Shown: positions 26,825 to 36,612, counted from the stretch's first letter. The stretch: DNA of 64,000 nucleotides from Clostridium hydrogeniformans DSM 21757 (GCF_000686705.1 NZ_JMLJ01000017.1:1-64000), one strand, 5' to 3'. Program-made: numbers and translations. Notes: generated by a model not told the origin, from the letters alone.

Positions 26825-27895
26825 TTATTTATATATTTTAGCTTCCTCTTCCTTATTTAAAACTCTTAAAGCTCCTTCTGCTAGAGCTAGTAATTCATCT
26901 TCTCCTGGATAAACCACTACATTTCCCATAAAGCTAACTCTTTCTTTTATATATTCTACCATATCCTTTGCATAAGCTATTCCACCAGTAAGGATTATAG
27001 CATCTACCTCTCCTTTAAGAACTGCAGCACACTTACCTATTTCTTTAGCAGTCTGGTATCCCATAGCTTCAAATAGAAGTTTACACTCCTTATCTCCTTC
27101 AGTTGCCCTGTCTCCTACCTCTTTTGCATTATTAGTATTTAAGTAAGCAACGAAGCCACCTTTTCCTGTAAGCTTCTTCTTAATATCTTCTTCAGTGTAC
27201 TTTCCACTAAAGCAAAGCTTAACTAAGTCTCCAGCAGGTATTCCCCCTGATCTTTCTGGGGAAAATGGACCTTCTCCATCTAAGGCATTGTTAACATCAA
27301 CAATTCTACCTCTTCTATGAGCTCCTACAGAAACTCCGCCTCCCATATGAGCAACTATAACATTTATATCTTCATATTTCTTATGAATTTCCTTTGCATA
27401 TCTCTTAGCAACAGCTTTTTGGTTTAATGCATGGAATATACTCTTTCTTTCTATCTCCGGCATACCAGATATTCTAGCAACTTCATCCATTTCATCAACA
27501 ACCACTGGATCAACTATGTAGGATGGAATATTAAGCTCTTTTCCTATTTCATTAGCTATTACTCCTCCTAAGTTAGATGCATGTTGTCCTTGAACTCCAA
27601 TTCTTAAATCTTCAAGCATTACATCATTTACTTCATAGGTTCCACCTTCAATGGACTTTAAAAGGCCTCCTCTACCAACAATAGCGTTTAATTCTTTTAT
27701 GTTAAAATTCTTTTCTTTTAGAACATTTAGTATAACTTCTTTTCTAAAGGATAGCTGATCAAATATAGTTTCGTACTTTTCTATCTCTTCACTGGAATGT
27801 CTTAAAGTTTCAACTAATACTGGATTTTCATTTTCATAAACACCTATTTTAGTAGATGTAGATCCTGGATTTATTATTAATAATTTAAAGCTCAT
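26825..27895 (-). CDS. buk: Butyrate kinase, downstream copy
   Basis: 356 residues, acetokinase superfamily. N-terminal [17 protein letters not shown] binds phosphate; [21 protein letters not shown] and [16 protein letters not shown] mark the two halves. Converts acyl phosphate plus ADP to acid plus ATP. Separated by 24 bases from ptb. A second kinase flanks ptb on its other side; by eye the two are roughly two-thirds identical, so they are old paralogues rather than a recent duplication. Confidence 0.93.
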   Translation of the reverse strand: MSFKLLIINPGSTSTKIGVYENENPVLVETLRHSSEEIEKYETIFDQLSFRKEVILNVLKEKNFNIKELNAIVGRGGLLKSIEGGTYEVNDVMLEDLRIGVQGQHASNLGGVIANEIGKELNIPSYIVDPVVVDEMDEVARISGMPEIERKSIFHALNQKAVAKRYAKEIHKKYEDINVIVAHMGGGVSVGAHRRGRIVDVNNALDGEGPFSPERSGGIPAGDLVKLCFSGKYTEEDIKKKLTGKGGFVAYLNTNNAKEVGDRATEGDKECKLLFEAMGYQTAKEIGKCAAVLKGEVDAIILTGGIAYAKDMVEYIKERVSFMGNVVVYPGEDELLALAEGALRVLNKEEEAKIYK

Positions 27896-27919
27896 CTTTT
27901 AGATCCCCCTATATTTAAA

Positions 27920-28825
27920 TTATTTGCAAGAAGCTACAAGGGCAGCTAATGCAATTGAATTAACTTTTGTTTCAAAGCTATCTGCTCTTGATGTAACTAT
28001 AACTGGAGCCTTTGTTCCAACTAAAAGTCCACCATTTTTAGAATTACTTGTGTATGTTAAAGTCTTGTACATTACATTTGCTGCATCTATATTAGGAAGA
28101 ACCATTATATCAGCTTTTCCTGCCACTGGTCCTGATATATTTTTATGAGCTGCAGCTTCCTCTGATAAAGCATTATCAAGAGCTAAAGGTCCATCAATTA
28201 TACATCCCTTTATTTGTCCTCTTTCATTCATCTTAGATAACATTGCAGCATCTAATGTAGATGGCATATCAGGGTTTACAACCTCAACAGCACATATTGG
28301 AGCTACCTTTGGACATTCTATTCCTACAGCTTTAGCAACTGCTACTGAGTTATTTACTATATCTATTTTAGCTTTTAAATCTGGATACATATTAAAAGCA
28401 GCATCTGTCATAAATATTAATCTATCTACATTAGGTATTTCAAAAACTCCAACATGGGACATAAGCTTTCCAGCTCTTAATCCTATTTCCTTATTTAAAA
28501 CTGCTCTTAAAAAGTTAGCTGTATCTATTAATCCCTTCATAACCATATCTGCTTTTCCACTAGATACAAGCTCTACAGCCTTTAACGCTGCCTTTGGACC
28601 ATTCTCTTCATGGATTATTTCATAACCACTTAAATCCATGCCTATTTCTTCTGCTATTTTTCTGATTTCGTTTTCATTTCCTACAAGTATAGCCTCTGCT
28701 ATTCCTTCCTTTTTACATTGCATTAAAGCTTGTAGTACTGGTTCATCCTGTGCTACAGCTACTGCAACCTTTTTAATATCAAGAGACTTTACCTTTTTTA
28801 AAACTTCTTCAAAGCTTTTAACCAT
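27920..28825 (-). CDS. ptb: Phosphate butyryltransferase
   Basis: 301 residues. Member of the phosphate acetyl/butyryltransferase family: KAALKAVELVSSGKADMVMKG appears as a conserved core (residues ~75-95), with GLRAGKLMSHVGVFEIP and a C-terminal GGLLVGTKAPVIVTSR. Transfers the acyl group from butyryl-CoA (or branched acyl-CoA) to phosphate. Sits between the two kinases; the upstream kinase stop is 3 bases from its start. Confidence 0.93.
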   Translation of the reverse strand: MVKSFEEVLKKVKSLDIKKVAVAVAQDEPVLQALMQCKKEGIAEAILVGNENEIRKIAEEIGMDLSGYEIIHEENGPKAALKAVELVSSGKADMVMKGLIDTANFLRAVLNKEIGLRAGKLMSHVGVFEIPNVDRLIFMTDAAFNMYPDLKAKIDIVNNSVAVAKAVGIECPKVAPICAVEVVNPDMPSTLDAAMLSKMNERGQIKGCIIDGPLALDNALSEEAAAHKNISGPVAGKADIMVLPNIDAANVMYKTLTYTSNSKNGGLLVGTKAPVIVTSRADSFETKVNSIALAALVASCK

Positions 28826-28828
28826 TTG

Positions 28829-29908
28829 TTACACCTCTTCTTCATAAATTTTAGCTTTTTCTTCCCCACATACAATTCTTAGTGCACCTTGTGCAAGAGC
28901 TAACATTTCATCCTCCCCTGGAACTAGCTTTACTGGTGCTATAAAGTTAACACTTTCTGCTATCCAAGAAGTAAGCTTTTTATTATGTGCAAGCCCTCCT
29001 GTTAATATTATAGCATCTATTTTGCCAAATAAAACAGTTGACATTGCTCCTATTTCCTTTGCTATCTGATAAGCCATAGCTTTTAATATAATTTCCGCTT
29101 TTTTATCCCCATTATTTATCATATCATCCACTTTTCTACCATCATTGGTACCTAGATATCCTACAAAGCCTGCTTCTCCAACCATTTTCTTTTTAAGTTC
29201 ACTTTGAGTATATTTCTTGCTAAAGCATAGTTTAACTAAATCTCCTGCTGGAAGTCCTCCTGCTCTTTCTGGAGAGAATGGTCCATCTTCATTAGCATTA
29301 TTTACATCTATAATTCTACCATTTTCCACAGGAGCTACAGATATTCCCCCTCCTAAATGAGCAACTACATAAGAAGAATTGTAAAAATCTTCACCTATAT
29401 TTTCACAAACTCTTCTTGTGACAGCCTTTATATTAAGTGCATGTACTAAAGATCTTCTTGGTATTTCTGGTATACCTGATATCCTTGAAACCTCTGTAAT
29501 TTCATCTACTGCAACTGGGTCAACTATAAAGGATGGAATCTTTAAGTCCTTAGCTATATCATAAGCAATTATCCCTCCTAAGTTTGAAGCATGTTGCCCT
29601 TGATATCCTATTTTTAAATCCTCTAATAGTTTTTCTGTAACTTTATAGGTTCCACCTGGCATCGGTCTTAAAAGACCTCCTCTGCCTACCACTGCTGATA
29701 AATCTTCTTTCTTTATACTCTTATTATCTAACCAATTTAGTATGACCTTAGTTCTCATATCCTTTTGATCATATATAGTTTCATAAGTTTTTATTTCTTC
29801 AGGGCTATGAGATAAATTTTCCACGTAAATAGACTCTTCATCTTTAAAAAGAGCTATTTTTGTGGATGTTGATCCTGGATTAATTACTAAAATATAATTG
29901 CCTTTCAT
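28829..29908 (-). CDS. buk: Butyrate kinase, upstream copy
   Basis: Start at ATG 29908 ([17 protein letters not shown]), eight bases after GGGGGGAT; an earlier in-frame TTG at 29926 lies in that box. 359 residues with the same family motifs as the other kinase (HLGGGISVAPVENGRIIDVNN, ILTGGLAHNKKLTSWI). First gene of the operon. Two different kinases around one Ptb suggests different chain specificity, e.g. straight versus branched; this is inference. Confidence 0.92.
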   Translation of the reverse strand: MKGNYILVINPGSTSTKIALFKDEESIYVENLSHSPEEIKTYETIYDQKDMRTKVILNWLDNKSIKKEDLSAVVGRGGLLRPMPGGTYKVTEKLLEDLKIGYQGQHASNLGGIIAYDIAKDLKIPSFIVDPVAVDEITEVSRISGIPEIPRRSLVHALNIKAVTRRVCENIGEDFYNSSYVVAHLGGGISVAPVENGRIIDVNNANEDGPFSPERAGGLPAGDLVKLCFSKKYTQSELKKKMVGEAGFVGYLGTNDGRKVDDMINNGDKKAEIILKAMAYQIAKEIGAMSTVLFGKIDAIILTGGLAHNKKLTSWIAESVNFIAPVKLVPGEDEMLALAQGALRIVCGEEKAKIYEEEV

Positions 29909-29941
29909 ATTTTTAAATCCCCCCAAATTAATTATATATAT

Positions 29942-29977
29942 AATATTAGCTTTTCAGATACCTGAAAAGCTAATATT
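29942..29977 (-). terminator. Perfect 16-bp hairpin between the FAD gene and buk
   Basis: AATATTAGCTTTTCAG and its complement with a four-base loop. No T-run follows on the minus strand, and a TATAAT (29994-29989) just upstream would put the hairpin at the very 5' end of the buk mRNA. It may therefore be a terminator for the FAD gene, a 5' protective stem, or both. Confidence 0.55.
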
Positions 29978-30036
29978 TAGAATTATCTATTATATTTTAT
30001 CAAAACTTAAAATAAAAATGGTTATTTTCAGAAAAT

Positions 30037-31650
30037 TTATTCCATATTTTTAAATTCCTTCATAATTTCTTCTGCAACCTTCATTCCATCAACTGCAGCC
30101 GATATAATCCCACCTGCAAATCCTGCCCCTTCACCACTAGGATATAGCCCTTTTAATGAAGTGCTTTGAAGCATGGTATTTCTTTCTATTCTCACTGGAG
30201 CTGAAGTCCTTGTTTCAATTCCTGTCATGACTCCACCTGATGTTGCAAAACCTTTTATCTTTTTCTCAAATTCCATAAATCCTTCTTTTAGTCCATCTAT
30301 AACATAGGAAGGTAAACATTCCCTCATGTCCTTAAACTCATATCCTGGTCTATAAGTTGGCTCCACATTCCCTAAAGATTTTGTAATATTATCTTTCATA
30401 AAATCACTTATAAGCTGCACAGGGGCCTTATAGTTTCCCCCTCCTACTTTATAAGCTAAAGCTTCATAATATCTTTGAAATTCCATTCCTCTTAATGGGT
30501 TACTTCCTTGAAAGTCTTTAGGAGAAACACTAACTACAATGGCAGAGTTTGCATTTTTTAAATCTCTCTTATAATAACTCATTCCATTAGTTACAAGCCT
30601 TTCCTCCTCCGATGAAGCACCTACAACCTCTCCGCCTGGACACATGCAAAAACTATATATAGATCTATCTAATTTTTTACTTGTGTATGCTAATCTGTAG
30701 TCTGAGGCCTTAAGCCTAGGATGATTTTTATATATTCCATATTGATTTTCATCCATCATATCTTGAAGATGCTCTACTCTGACTCCTATGGAGAAAGGCT
30801 TTGCCTCCATATTAACCCCATTTTTATAGAGCATTTCATAGGTGTCTCTTGAACTATGCCCTATGGCTAAAATTAAAGCTTCACAAGGTACTTCTTCTCC
30901 ATTTACAATTATAGATGTTATTTTTCCATTAGAAGAGTTTATTTCTTCTAGCTTTGAATTAAATAACACCTCTCCACCAAGACTTATTATCTCTTCTCTT
31001 ATATTTTTAACCACATCTTTTAGTATATCTGTTCCTATATGTGGTTTTCCTCTATATATTATTTCTTTTGGAGCACCAGCATCAACTAGTTCCTTTAATA
31101 TATAATCACATCTTCTATCTTTTATCCTAGTTGTAAGCTTACCATCTGAGAAAGTCCCTGCTCCTCCTTCTCCAAACTGGACATTAGACTCTTTATTTAA
31201 TTTTCCTGTTTTCCAAAACTCTTCAACTGTTTTACTTCTTTCCTCTACAGCCTCTCCTCTTTCTATAACTAATGGTCTATATCCATTCCTAGCTAATAAA
31301 AGAGCTGAAAATATTCCTGATGGTCCAAATCCTACAACTACGGGCCTTGATTTTAGCTCTTTACTTCCAAATACTATATGATCTTCTAGTTGCTTGTCTT
31401 CTAGTTTTACATCATTATCTTTTATTCTTTTTAAAATTTTATCTTCATTTAGACATTCTACATCAACGCAATAATTAAACCTTATGGAGTTTTTACGCCT
31501 AGCATCTAAAGATTCTTTAATAATTCTAACTTCTTTAATGTCACCTTCTGAAATATTAAGCTTTTTATAAAGCTTTTTATAAATATATCCCGTATCCTTC
31601 TCTATGTCTTCATCTATATCTAAAACAATATTGTTTACTCTTAAGGTCAT
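30037..31650 (-). CDS. FAD-dependent oxidoreductase, COG2509 type
   Basis: 537 residues. An N-terminal ~95-residue domain (TLRVNNIVLDIDED...) precedes the FAD-binding VVVGFGPSGIFSALLLARNGYRPLVIERG (~103-131) and the family motif QFGEGGAGTFSDGKLTTR. C-terminus GLYPSGEGAGFAGGIISAAVDG. Uncharacterised dehydrogenase found in many anaerobes; substrate unknown. Starts 14 bases after cdaR, so in the cdaA-cdaR operon. Confidence 0.87.
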   Translation of the reverse strand: MTLRVNNIVLDIDEDIEKDTGYIYKKLYKKLNISEGDIKEVRIIKESLDARRKNSIRFNYCVDVECLNEDKILKRIKDNDVKLEDKQLEDHIVFGSKELKSRPVVVGFGPSGIFSALLLARNGYRPLVIERGEAVEERSKTVEEFWKTGKLNKESNVQFGEGGAGTFSDGKLTTRIKDRRCDYILKELVDAGAPKEIIYRGKPHIGTDILKDVVKNIREEIISLGGEVLFNSKLEEINSSNGKITSIIVNGEEVPCEALILAIGHSSRDTYEMLYKNGVNMEAKPFSIGVRVEHLQDMMDENQYGIYKNHPRLKASDYRLAYTSKKLDRSIYSFCMCPGGEVVGASSEEERLVTNGMSYYKRDLKNANSAIVVSVSPKDFQGSNPLRGMEFQRYYEALAYKVGGGNYKAPVQLISDFMKDNITKSLGNVEPTYRPGYEFKDMRECLPSYVIDGLKEGFMEFEKKIKGFATSGGVMTGIETRTSAPVRIERNTMLQSTSLKGLYPSGEGAGFAGGIISAAVDGMKVAEEIMKEFKNME

Positions 31651-31664
31651 TAACTTTCCTCCAA

Positions 31665-32903
31665 TTATTTTTTGCTTATGGTTACTTTTATTTTTTCTGG
31701 CTTACTACTTATAATCTTAATACCTTCTTTTACTGTAACTTTTACTGTAATTTCTTGTTCTCCTTCTACTGCATTACTTAAGTCTATTTCTGCTACAACT
31801 TCATTGTCCTTAAGATTTTTAATATCCTCTTCTCTTCCTTCTACATTTACCGTTATCTTATCGCTATCTAATGTTGCCTTTAATTCATTTTTTAATCCCT
31901 TCATGGCAATAGGTATAACTAATTCTTTTTTAATATTTTCCTTTGGAGGCTCCTCTTTAGCCACAGTTTCCACTACTACTTTTATATTTACTGAATCTCC
32001 TCCATTTAATATCCTTATTCCATTTGGAATTCTAAGCTTTGCCACTAATTCTTTATTCCCTGTTATTGATGATAAATCTATAGGTTCCGTATCCATAGAT
32101 GATATATTCTTAAGCTCTGAGTCATTTCCTGTTACCTCTACCTTACTTGGGGTTGACTCTAAAGACTTTAAGGTTAACTTATCACCTAATGCCCCCTTAG
32201 TTTTTACATTTACATCTATAACCTTACTTTTTCTAATAGGTATTACTACATTCACTGTTGAAGGATTTATACTTACCTCCGATACCTTTCTTCCTGCTTC
32301 ATTTACAGCGGTAAGAGGCAATGTAAGTTCTATATCCTTATCTACATTCTTTTCTTCTCCTTTTGCAATAAGCTCATTTACATTGTTAACATACTGAGCT
32401 GGTCCTGAAACCATGGCATTACTTGGACTTATTACAGGATTAGAAGCATAGTAACCTGACTTAGTTTTTGTAGTAACATCAGCCTTTATAGGTACACTCT
32501 TTTCCACAAGTTCATCTAAGTTCATCTTTATGCTGAGGGTTTCTGTTCTAATAATGTATATATTATTAGGTGACTGCTCTACCTTAACTGGGATATTGTT
32601 TTCTCCCTTTTTTAAGGCATAAGAACTAAGGTCCACCACTAGTTTAAATTGATCAGCTTTTACACGATACACATCATTTGCTGCCCCTTCAATAGATAAG
32701 TTAATCTTAAAATCTTGTGCTGGAAGCATAGCAAGCTTATATTGGGAAAGTACATCAGCATTTATAACCTCTACTGGTATGTTACTTATTTTTTTACTTA
32801 TGGTAGGGTTCTCTACATTTGAAACATATAACCATAAACCAAAGGAAAATATAACACAGGCTATCTTAATTAGGATGTCTTGTTTTTTCTTCTTATTATC
32901 CAC
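31665..32903 (-). CDS. cdaR: CdaR (YbbR-domain) regulator of diadenylate cyclase
   Basis: 412 residues. One N-terminal membrane helix (IACVIFSFGLWLYVSNV) then four YbbR repeats outside the cell (starts near residues 45, 130, 215, 325). Modulates CdaA activity in Firmicutes. GTG start at 32903 behind GAGGGTG; it begins 34 bases inside the end of cdaA, so the two are translationally linked. Confidence 0.9.
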   Translation of the reverse strand: MDNKKKKQDILIKIACVIFSFGLWLYVSNVENPTISKKISNIPVEVINADVLSQYKLAMLPAQDFKINLSIEGAANDVYRVKADQFKLVVDLSSYALKKGENNIPVKVEQSPNNIYIIRTETLSIKMNLDELVEKSVPIKADVTTKTKSGYYASNPVISPSNAMVSGPAQYVNNVNELIAKGEEKNVDKDIELTLPLTAVNEAGRKVSEVSINPSTVNVVIPIRKSKVIDVNVKTKGALGDKLTLKSLESTPSKVEVTGNDSELKNISSMDTEPIDLSSITGNKELVAKLRIPNGIRILNGGDSVNIKVVVETVAKEEPPKENIKKELVIPIAMKGLKNELKATLDSDKITVNVEGREEDIKNLKDNEVVAEIDLSNAVEGEQEITVKVTVKEGIKIISSKPEKIKVTISKK

Positions 32904-33724
32904 TTTTTCACCCTCTCCCCTGCAGTAAGTTTTCTAAGGTCTTTTCTATTCTTCATGAGCTTTAAAAGCTCAAACTTCAGTTCATCCCTTGCAAAATTCC
33001 TCTTAAGTCTTCCATTAACTGCAAGAGATATAGTCCCTGTTTCTTCTGAAACTATAATAACTAAAGCATCTGACGTCTCTGAAAGCCCCATGGCTGCTCT
33101 ATGTCTTGTTCCCAGTTTTTTGCTTATTGTATTATTACTGGTTAAAGGTAAAACGCAGCCTGAAGAAACTATTCTATCATTTCTTATGATAGTAGATCCA
33201 TCATGAAGTGGAGTATTAACAACGAATATATTTTCAAGCAATGCAGAACTAACTACAGCATCTATATTAGTTCCCGTTGCTATTATCTCTCCAAGACCTG
33301 TATTTTGTTCTATAGCAATTAATGCTCCTGTTTTACTTTGTGATAAGTTATCTACTGCTATAACTATTTCACTCATAACCTTTTCTATAACTTCTTCATT
33401 ATCTAAAATATGTCTATCTATAAAAGTGCTTCTTCCTAAATGTTCTAAAGCTCTTCTTATTTCTGGCTGGAATATAATTATAATAGATAACACACCTATT
33501 GTTATTGTTTTACTTAATATGGTATAAACCACTCTTAGCTCTAAAAGATAACTTATAGGAATAAGTGCAAGTATAAATAATATTCCTTTCAGAAGCTGCT
33601 CTGCTCTTGTCTCTCTTATTAGCATATAACCTTTATAAAAAATATAAGCTACCACTAGAATATCAAGTACTGATGGTATAGATATATTTTTTACGGTATT
33701 TAAAATAACTTCCCAAATCTCCAC
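32870..33724 (-). CDS. cdaA: Diadenylate cyclase CdaA
   Basis: 284 residues. Three N-terminal membrane helices (~15-85), then the DAC domain. Makes c-di-AMP from two ATP at the membrane. The second motif GTRHRAAMG is intact; the first reads LHDGSTIIRNDR, i.e. DGS where most CdaA proteins have DGA. The change is conservative and activity is expected. Controls turgor and potassium/osmolyte uptake, relevant to the two osmolyte transporters with CBS domains at 18.4-22.9 kb. Confidence 0.93.
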   Translation of the reverse strand: MEIWEVILNTVKNISIPSVLDILVVAYIFYKGYMLIRETRAEQLLKGILFILALIPISYLLELRVVYTILSKTITIGVLSIIIIFQPEIRRALEHLGRSTFIDRHILDNEEVIEKVMSEIVIAVDNLSQSKTGALIAIEQNTGLGEIIATGTNIDAVVSSALLENIFVVNTPLHDGSTIIRNDRIVSSGCVLPLTSNNTISKKLGTRHRAAMGLSETSDALVIIVSEETGTISLAVNGRLKRNFARDELKFELLKLMKNRKDLRKLTAGERVKKWIIRRKNKTS

Positions 33725-33887
33725 TTGCCGTCACCTCTCTATACTCTATATCTATAATTATACACTAACTCTTTAAACTTTAGTATAAAATTACTCTCCT
33801 ATAATTTTAAAAATTATTTAATAAATTAGTCATTTTCTGCATTTAACCTAAATATATTTAAATTAAAACCTAATTGTTAACATAAGG

Positions 33888-34003
33888 ATAGAACGAATCT
33901 TCCTTCAGGTGGTGTTCTTTTCACCATCTGAAGATTAGATGAGTTAATCTAGGGGCGTATCAACTGTTGTCTCCCACCTTTTAAGAGGATGGGGGTACAG
34001 TTG
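33888..34003 (+). repeat. Three-hairpin element A, copy 1
   Basis: Begins ATAGAACGAATCT. Hairpin 1: TTCAGGTGGTG (33904-33914) with CACCATCTGAA (33922-33932). Hairpin 2: TAGAT-GAGTTA-ATCTA (33936-33951). Hairpin 3: CAACTGT (33961-33967) with ACAGTTG (33997-34003), inner CCCA/TGGG. Lies in the 5' UTR or just upstream of the 34042 gene, filling the 317-base gap with the cdaA promoter region. A second copy is at 44186. Confidence 0.8.
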
Positions 34004-34041
34004 GTATCCATCAGATAAAAATATTAATAGGTGGTGATGTT

Positions 34042-35007
34042 ATGAAAAAATTATACTTAAATATTTTTTTAAGCTTTATTTTATTGCTTTTTTCTTTTAC
34101 CCTGTTTAAATTTCTCACTCCTAAAAGTATTTCTGAAGGTACATCCTCTGAGTTAACTGAGTATATAAATAATATTAACTCATTGAATGAAAATATTCTT
34201 ACCTTTTCAGATATATCTAGTAATAATGAGGAATTAAAATCTAAATTATCAGAAACTATTGAGGAGTTATCCTCTTTAAAAGACTCTCTTTCTAATTTAA
34301 ATCCCAATAATATCTCTAATAATTTTTTAGAAAATGGTGTTGAACAAAACCTACTATTTTATAAACAACTTATTGGAATACTAAATAATCCCAAGGGGAA
34401 AGACATAGATAATAGTATCTCAGCTCTTATGAAATACGGACAAAAAACCAGTGAGTACTATGACAATCTCTCATCTCCTAAAATATTATTTACTTCTCAA
34501 GGGGAATCATTTATGAAAAGCTTTTATAAGGATTTGCACCCCGAAATAATGACTCTTAAGGAGAAAGAGAACCTTAGATCAGAACATAAAAACTTTTTAT
34601 TAAACTTCGAAGGCATAATAGAAACATTTTTTGAAAATAACAAAGAGTATTCTTCTCTTATAGAGAAATGTAGAGGTAATACCCTAGAATTTGAGGATAT
34701 TTTAAAAGATATAGATAAAACTGCTGCTTTAATGGATGAGTTAAATCTCAAACTTTATTCACTCTCTTATCCAAGTAGTGGAGTTGAAGCTTTCAATGCT
34801 TTTAATGAATCCCTAAATTTGTATAGTTCCTATATAAAAGAAGTTAGAAAAGCTATTTATTCTGAAATGTCTTCCTCTAAAAAATTAAGTAAATCTGATA
34901 TCGACAAACTCTATGTAGCAGTAGAATCTGGAGAATCAAAATTTAAAAATTCAATAAGTATTTTTGAAAATAATTTTAAACAGTATAAAGAACTGGCTTT
35001 TAAGTAA
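34042..35007 (+). CDS. Secreted or membrane-anchored coiled-coil protein, unknown
   Basis: 321 residues. Residues 6-26 are a strong hydrophobic helix (signal anchor; no lipobox cysteine). The rest is almost wholly helical and rich in N, S, E, K and L (e.g. LKSKLSETIEELSSLKDSLSNL), fitting a long coiled coil outside the membrane. No enzyme motif seen. GGTGGTGAT box before ATG. Preceded by repeat element A. Confidence 0.75.
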   Translation: MKKLYLNIFLSFILLLFSFTLFKFLTPKSISEGTSSELTEYINNINSLNENILTFSDISSNNEELKSKLSETIEELSSLKDSLSNLNPNNISNNFLENGVEQNLLFYKQLIGILNNPKGKDIDNSISALMKYGQKTSEYYDNLSSPKILFTSQGESFMKSFYKDLHPEIMTLKEKENLRSEHKNFLLNFEGIIETFFENNKEYSSLIEKCRGNTLEFEDILKDIDKTAALMDELNLKLYSLSYPSSGVEAFNAFNESLNLYSSYIKEVRKAIYSEMSSSKKLSKSDIDKLYVAVESGESKFKNSISIFENNFKQYKELAFK

Positions 35008-35140
35008 GATATAAGTAGCATTTTATAGATAAATTCACATAATAATCCTAAAACACATTATACAGGGTATATTACTATGTATTAATACCATTATCTTGGG
35101 AATAATAAGGACATGAAAATTTTACATAAGGAGGCCTTTT

Positions 35141-35722
35141 ATGCGAAAATACTCCATAATTGTTCCCATTGTAATGTTGGTATTTTTTAACATACTCTCT
35201 ATAGAAACATTAGCCATGGTGAACTATCCAGTGGATTCTATGGTGTTTTTAGAATCTGACAGCTTATATACTAAAGAAAATAGTAAAACTCTTTATAAAG
35301 AAGATGAAGAGGTAGTGCAAGTATTTAATAGTGGAAATAATACGGTTCTCTTAACCAAAAGTGATATATATTTAATGTCTCAGATTGTTTATGAAGAAAG
35401 TAAGGGAGAACCTTATGAAGGTAAGGTTGCTGTAGCCTCTGTAATACTAAATAGGGTTACTCATCCCTCCTTTCCTAAGTCCGTTGAAAATGTAGTGAAA
35501 CAAAAAAATGCTTTTTCATGCGTTATTAATGGAAATATAACTGCAAAACCTGATGATAGTTCTACCAAAGCAGTTATGGATGCAATTTTAGGAACTGATC
35601 CAACAAATAATGCAGTCTTTTTCTACAACCCTAAGATAGCTACTTCAAAATGGATGAAGGATGTTCCAAAAACCAACATTAAATCCATAGGGAATCACGT
35701 ATTCTTTGATGCTAAAAAATAA
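35141..35722 (+). CDS. SleB-family cell wall hydrolase
   Basis: 193 residues. N-terminal signal-like helix (IIVPIVMLVFFNILSIETLAM). Catalytic Hydrolase_2 domain from ~80: LMSQIVYEESKGEPYEGKVA (Glu in VYEESKGE is the predicted catalytic residue), VASVILNRVTHPSFP, NAVFFYNPKIATS. Lacks the peptidoglycan-binding repeat of full SleB, so it resembles shorter CwlJ/SleB-like lytic transglycosylases acting on spore cortex or vegetative wall. AAGGAGGCC box. Confidence 0.87.
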   Translation: MRKYSIIVPIVMLVFFNILSIETLAMVNYPVDSMVFLESDSLYTKENSKTLYKEDEEVVQVFNSGNNTVLLTKSDIYLMSQIVYEESKGEPYEGKVAVASVILNRVTHPSFPKSVENVVKQKNAFSCVINGNITAKPDDSSTKAVMDAILGTDPTNNAVFFYNPKIATSKWMKDVPKTNIKSIGNHVFFDAKK

Positions 35723-35750
35723 GACATCTGAAATCAGATGTCTTATTTTT
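35714..35750. terminator. Bidirectional terminator overlapping both flanking stop codons
   Basis: AAAAATAAGACATCTGA with TCAGATGTCTTATTTTT. It includes the stop codons of the SleB-like gene (plus) and thioredoxin reductase-like gene (minus), which converge here. Confidence 0.9.
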
Positions 35751-36612
35751 TTGAAGATAATTTATCTAAATATGATGCCGCACTTAAGGATGCTATATTT
35801 CCTTCCCCTGCTGACTTAATGTATTGATAAGGCTTTCCTACACAATCTCCAGCAGCAAAACATCCTGGTAAATTTGTTCTCATAAGTCTATCAACCTTTA
35901 TGTGACCCTCTTCCATTTCAATTCCTGGTACAAGTTGCCCCGGAGATATACTATCTTTTAAGACAAATACTCCATGGGTTACGACCTCTCCTGTTGTAAG
36001 GATTAACTTTTCTACAAAATCTGATCCTATAATCTCTAAAGGTCTTCCTTTAAGAATCTCTATATCATCCTTTAAATCATATTCTCCTTGATACATAGGA
36101 AGATAGTATAACTTTTCTGTAAGTTCAGAAACAAAATTTGCTTCTTCTTCAGCTTCCTTATTATATCCTATAACTGTTACTATTTTGTCTTTATAAAGTG
36201 GTGCATCACAAGTAGCACAGTATCCTACACCTCTTCCTAAGAATTCCGCCTCTCCCTTTATAGGCTTTGTATACTCTATACCTGTTGCAAGTATTATAGA
36301 AGATGCCTCATATATTTTTTCATTTACCATAAGTGCATAATAATCTCCCATGGCATATACTGCATTTATTCTTTCTTCTACTATCTCTATTCCCATCGAA
36401 TCTATATGAGTCTTAAATCTCTCCTTAAGTTCCTTACCATCTACACCATATAATCCTAAATAATTATTAACCTTTGGAGCCCTAGTTACCTTTGTGCTTA
36501 AATCTTTATTCCCAAAAACTATAAAATTTTTATTTCTTATACTTGCATTTAATGCAGCTGAAAGTCCTGCTGGACCGCTACCTATAATAGCTATATCATA
36601 TCTATTGCCCAT
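35743..36612 (-). CDS. Thioredoxin reductase-like flavoprotein, probably ferredoxin-dependent
   Basis: 289 residues. FAD site IIGSGPAGLSAALNAS (9-24), redox pair CATC (C132, C135), C-terminal FAD motif FAAGDCVG. The NADPH site of standard TrxB is missing: GGGxSA is replaced by VIGYNKEAEEEA (147-158) and HRRxxxR by PMYQGEYDL (172-180). This is the pattern of clostridial ferredoxin-linked flavin thioredoxin reductases. It would reduce the thioredoxin encoded at 37012. Confidence 0.87.
   Translation of the reverse strand: MGNRYDIAIIGSGPAGLSAALNASIRNKNFIVFGNKDLSTKVTRAPKVNNYLGLYGVDGKELKERFKTHIDSMGIEIVEERINAVYAMGDYYALMVNEKIYEASSIILATGIEYTKPIKGEAEFLGRGVGYCATCDAPLYKDKIVTVIGYNKEAEEEANFVSELTEKLYYLPMYQGEYDLKDDIEILKGRPLEIIGSDFVEKLILTTGEVVTHGVFVLKDSISPGQLVPGIEMEEGHIKVDRLMRTNLPGCFAAGDCVGKPYQYIKSAGEGNIASLSAASYLDKLSSKK

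Noticed and set aside
29942-29977. Rex operator at the butyrate kinase operon
   Set aside because: The hairpin lacks the TTGTTAA-type half-sites of Rex boxes.
31672-32397. 241-codon plus-strand frame
   Set aside because: Lies wholly antisense to cdaR, which is a clear family member; no start signals.
33888-34003. Element A as a known riboswitch (guanidine, THF, ZTP, c-di-GMP, fluoride)
   Set aside because: None of the conserved core motifs of these classes that I know is present.
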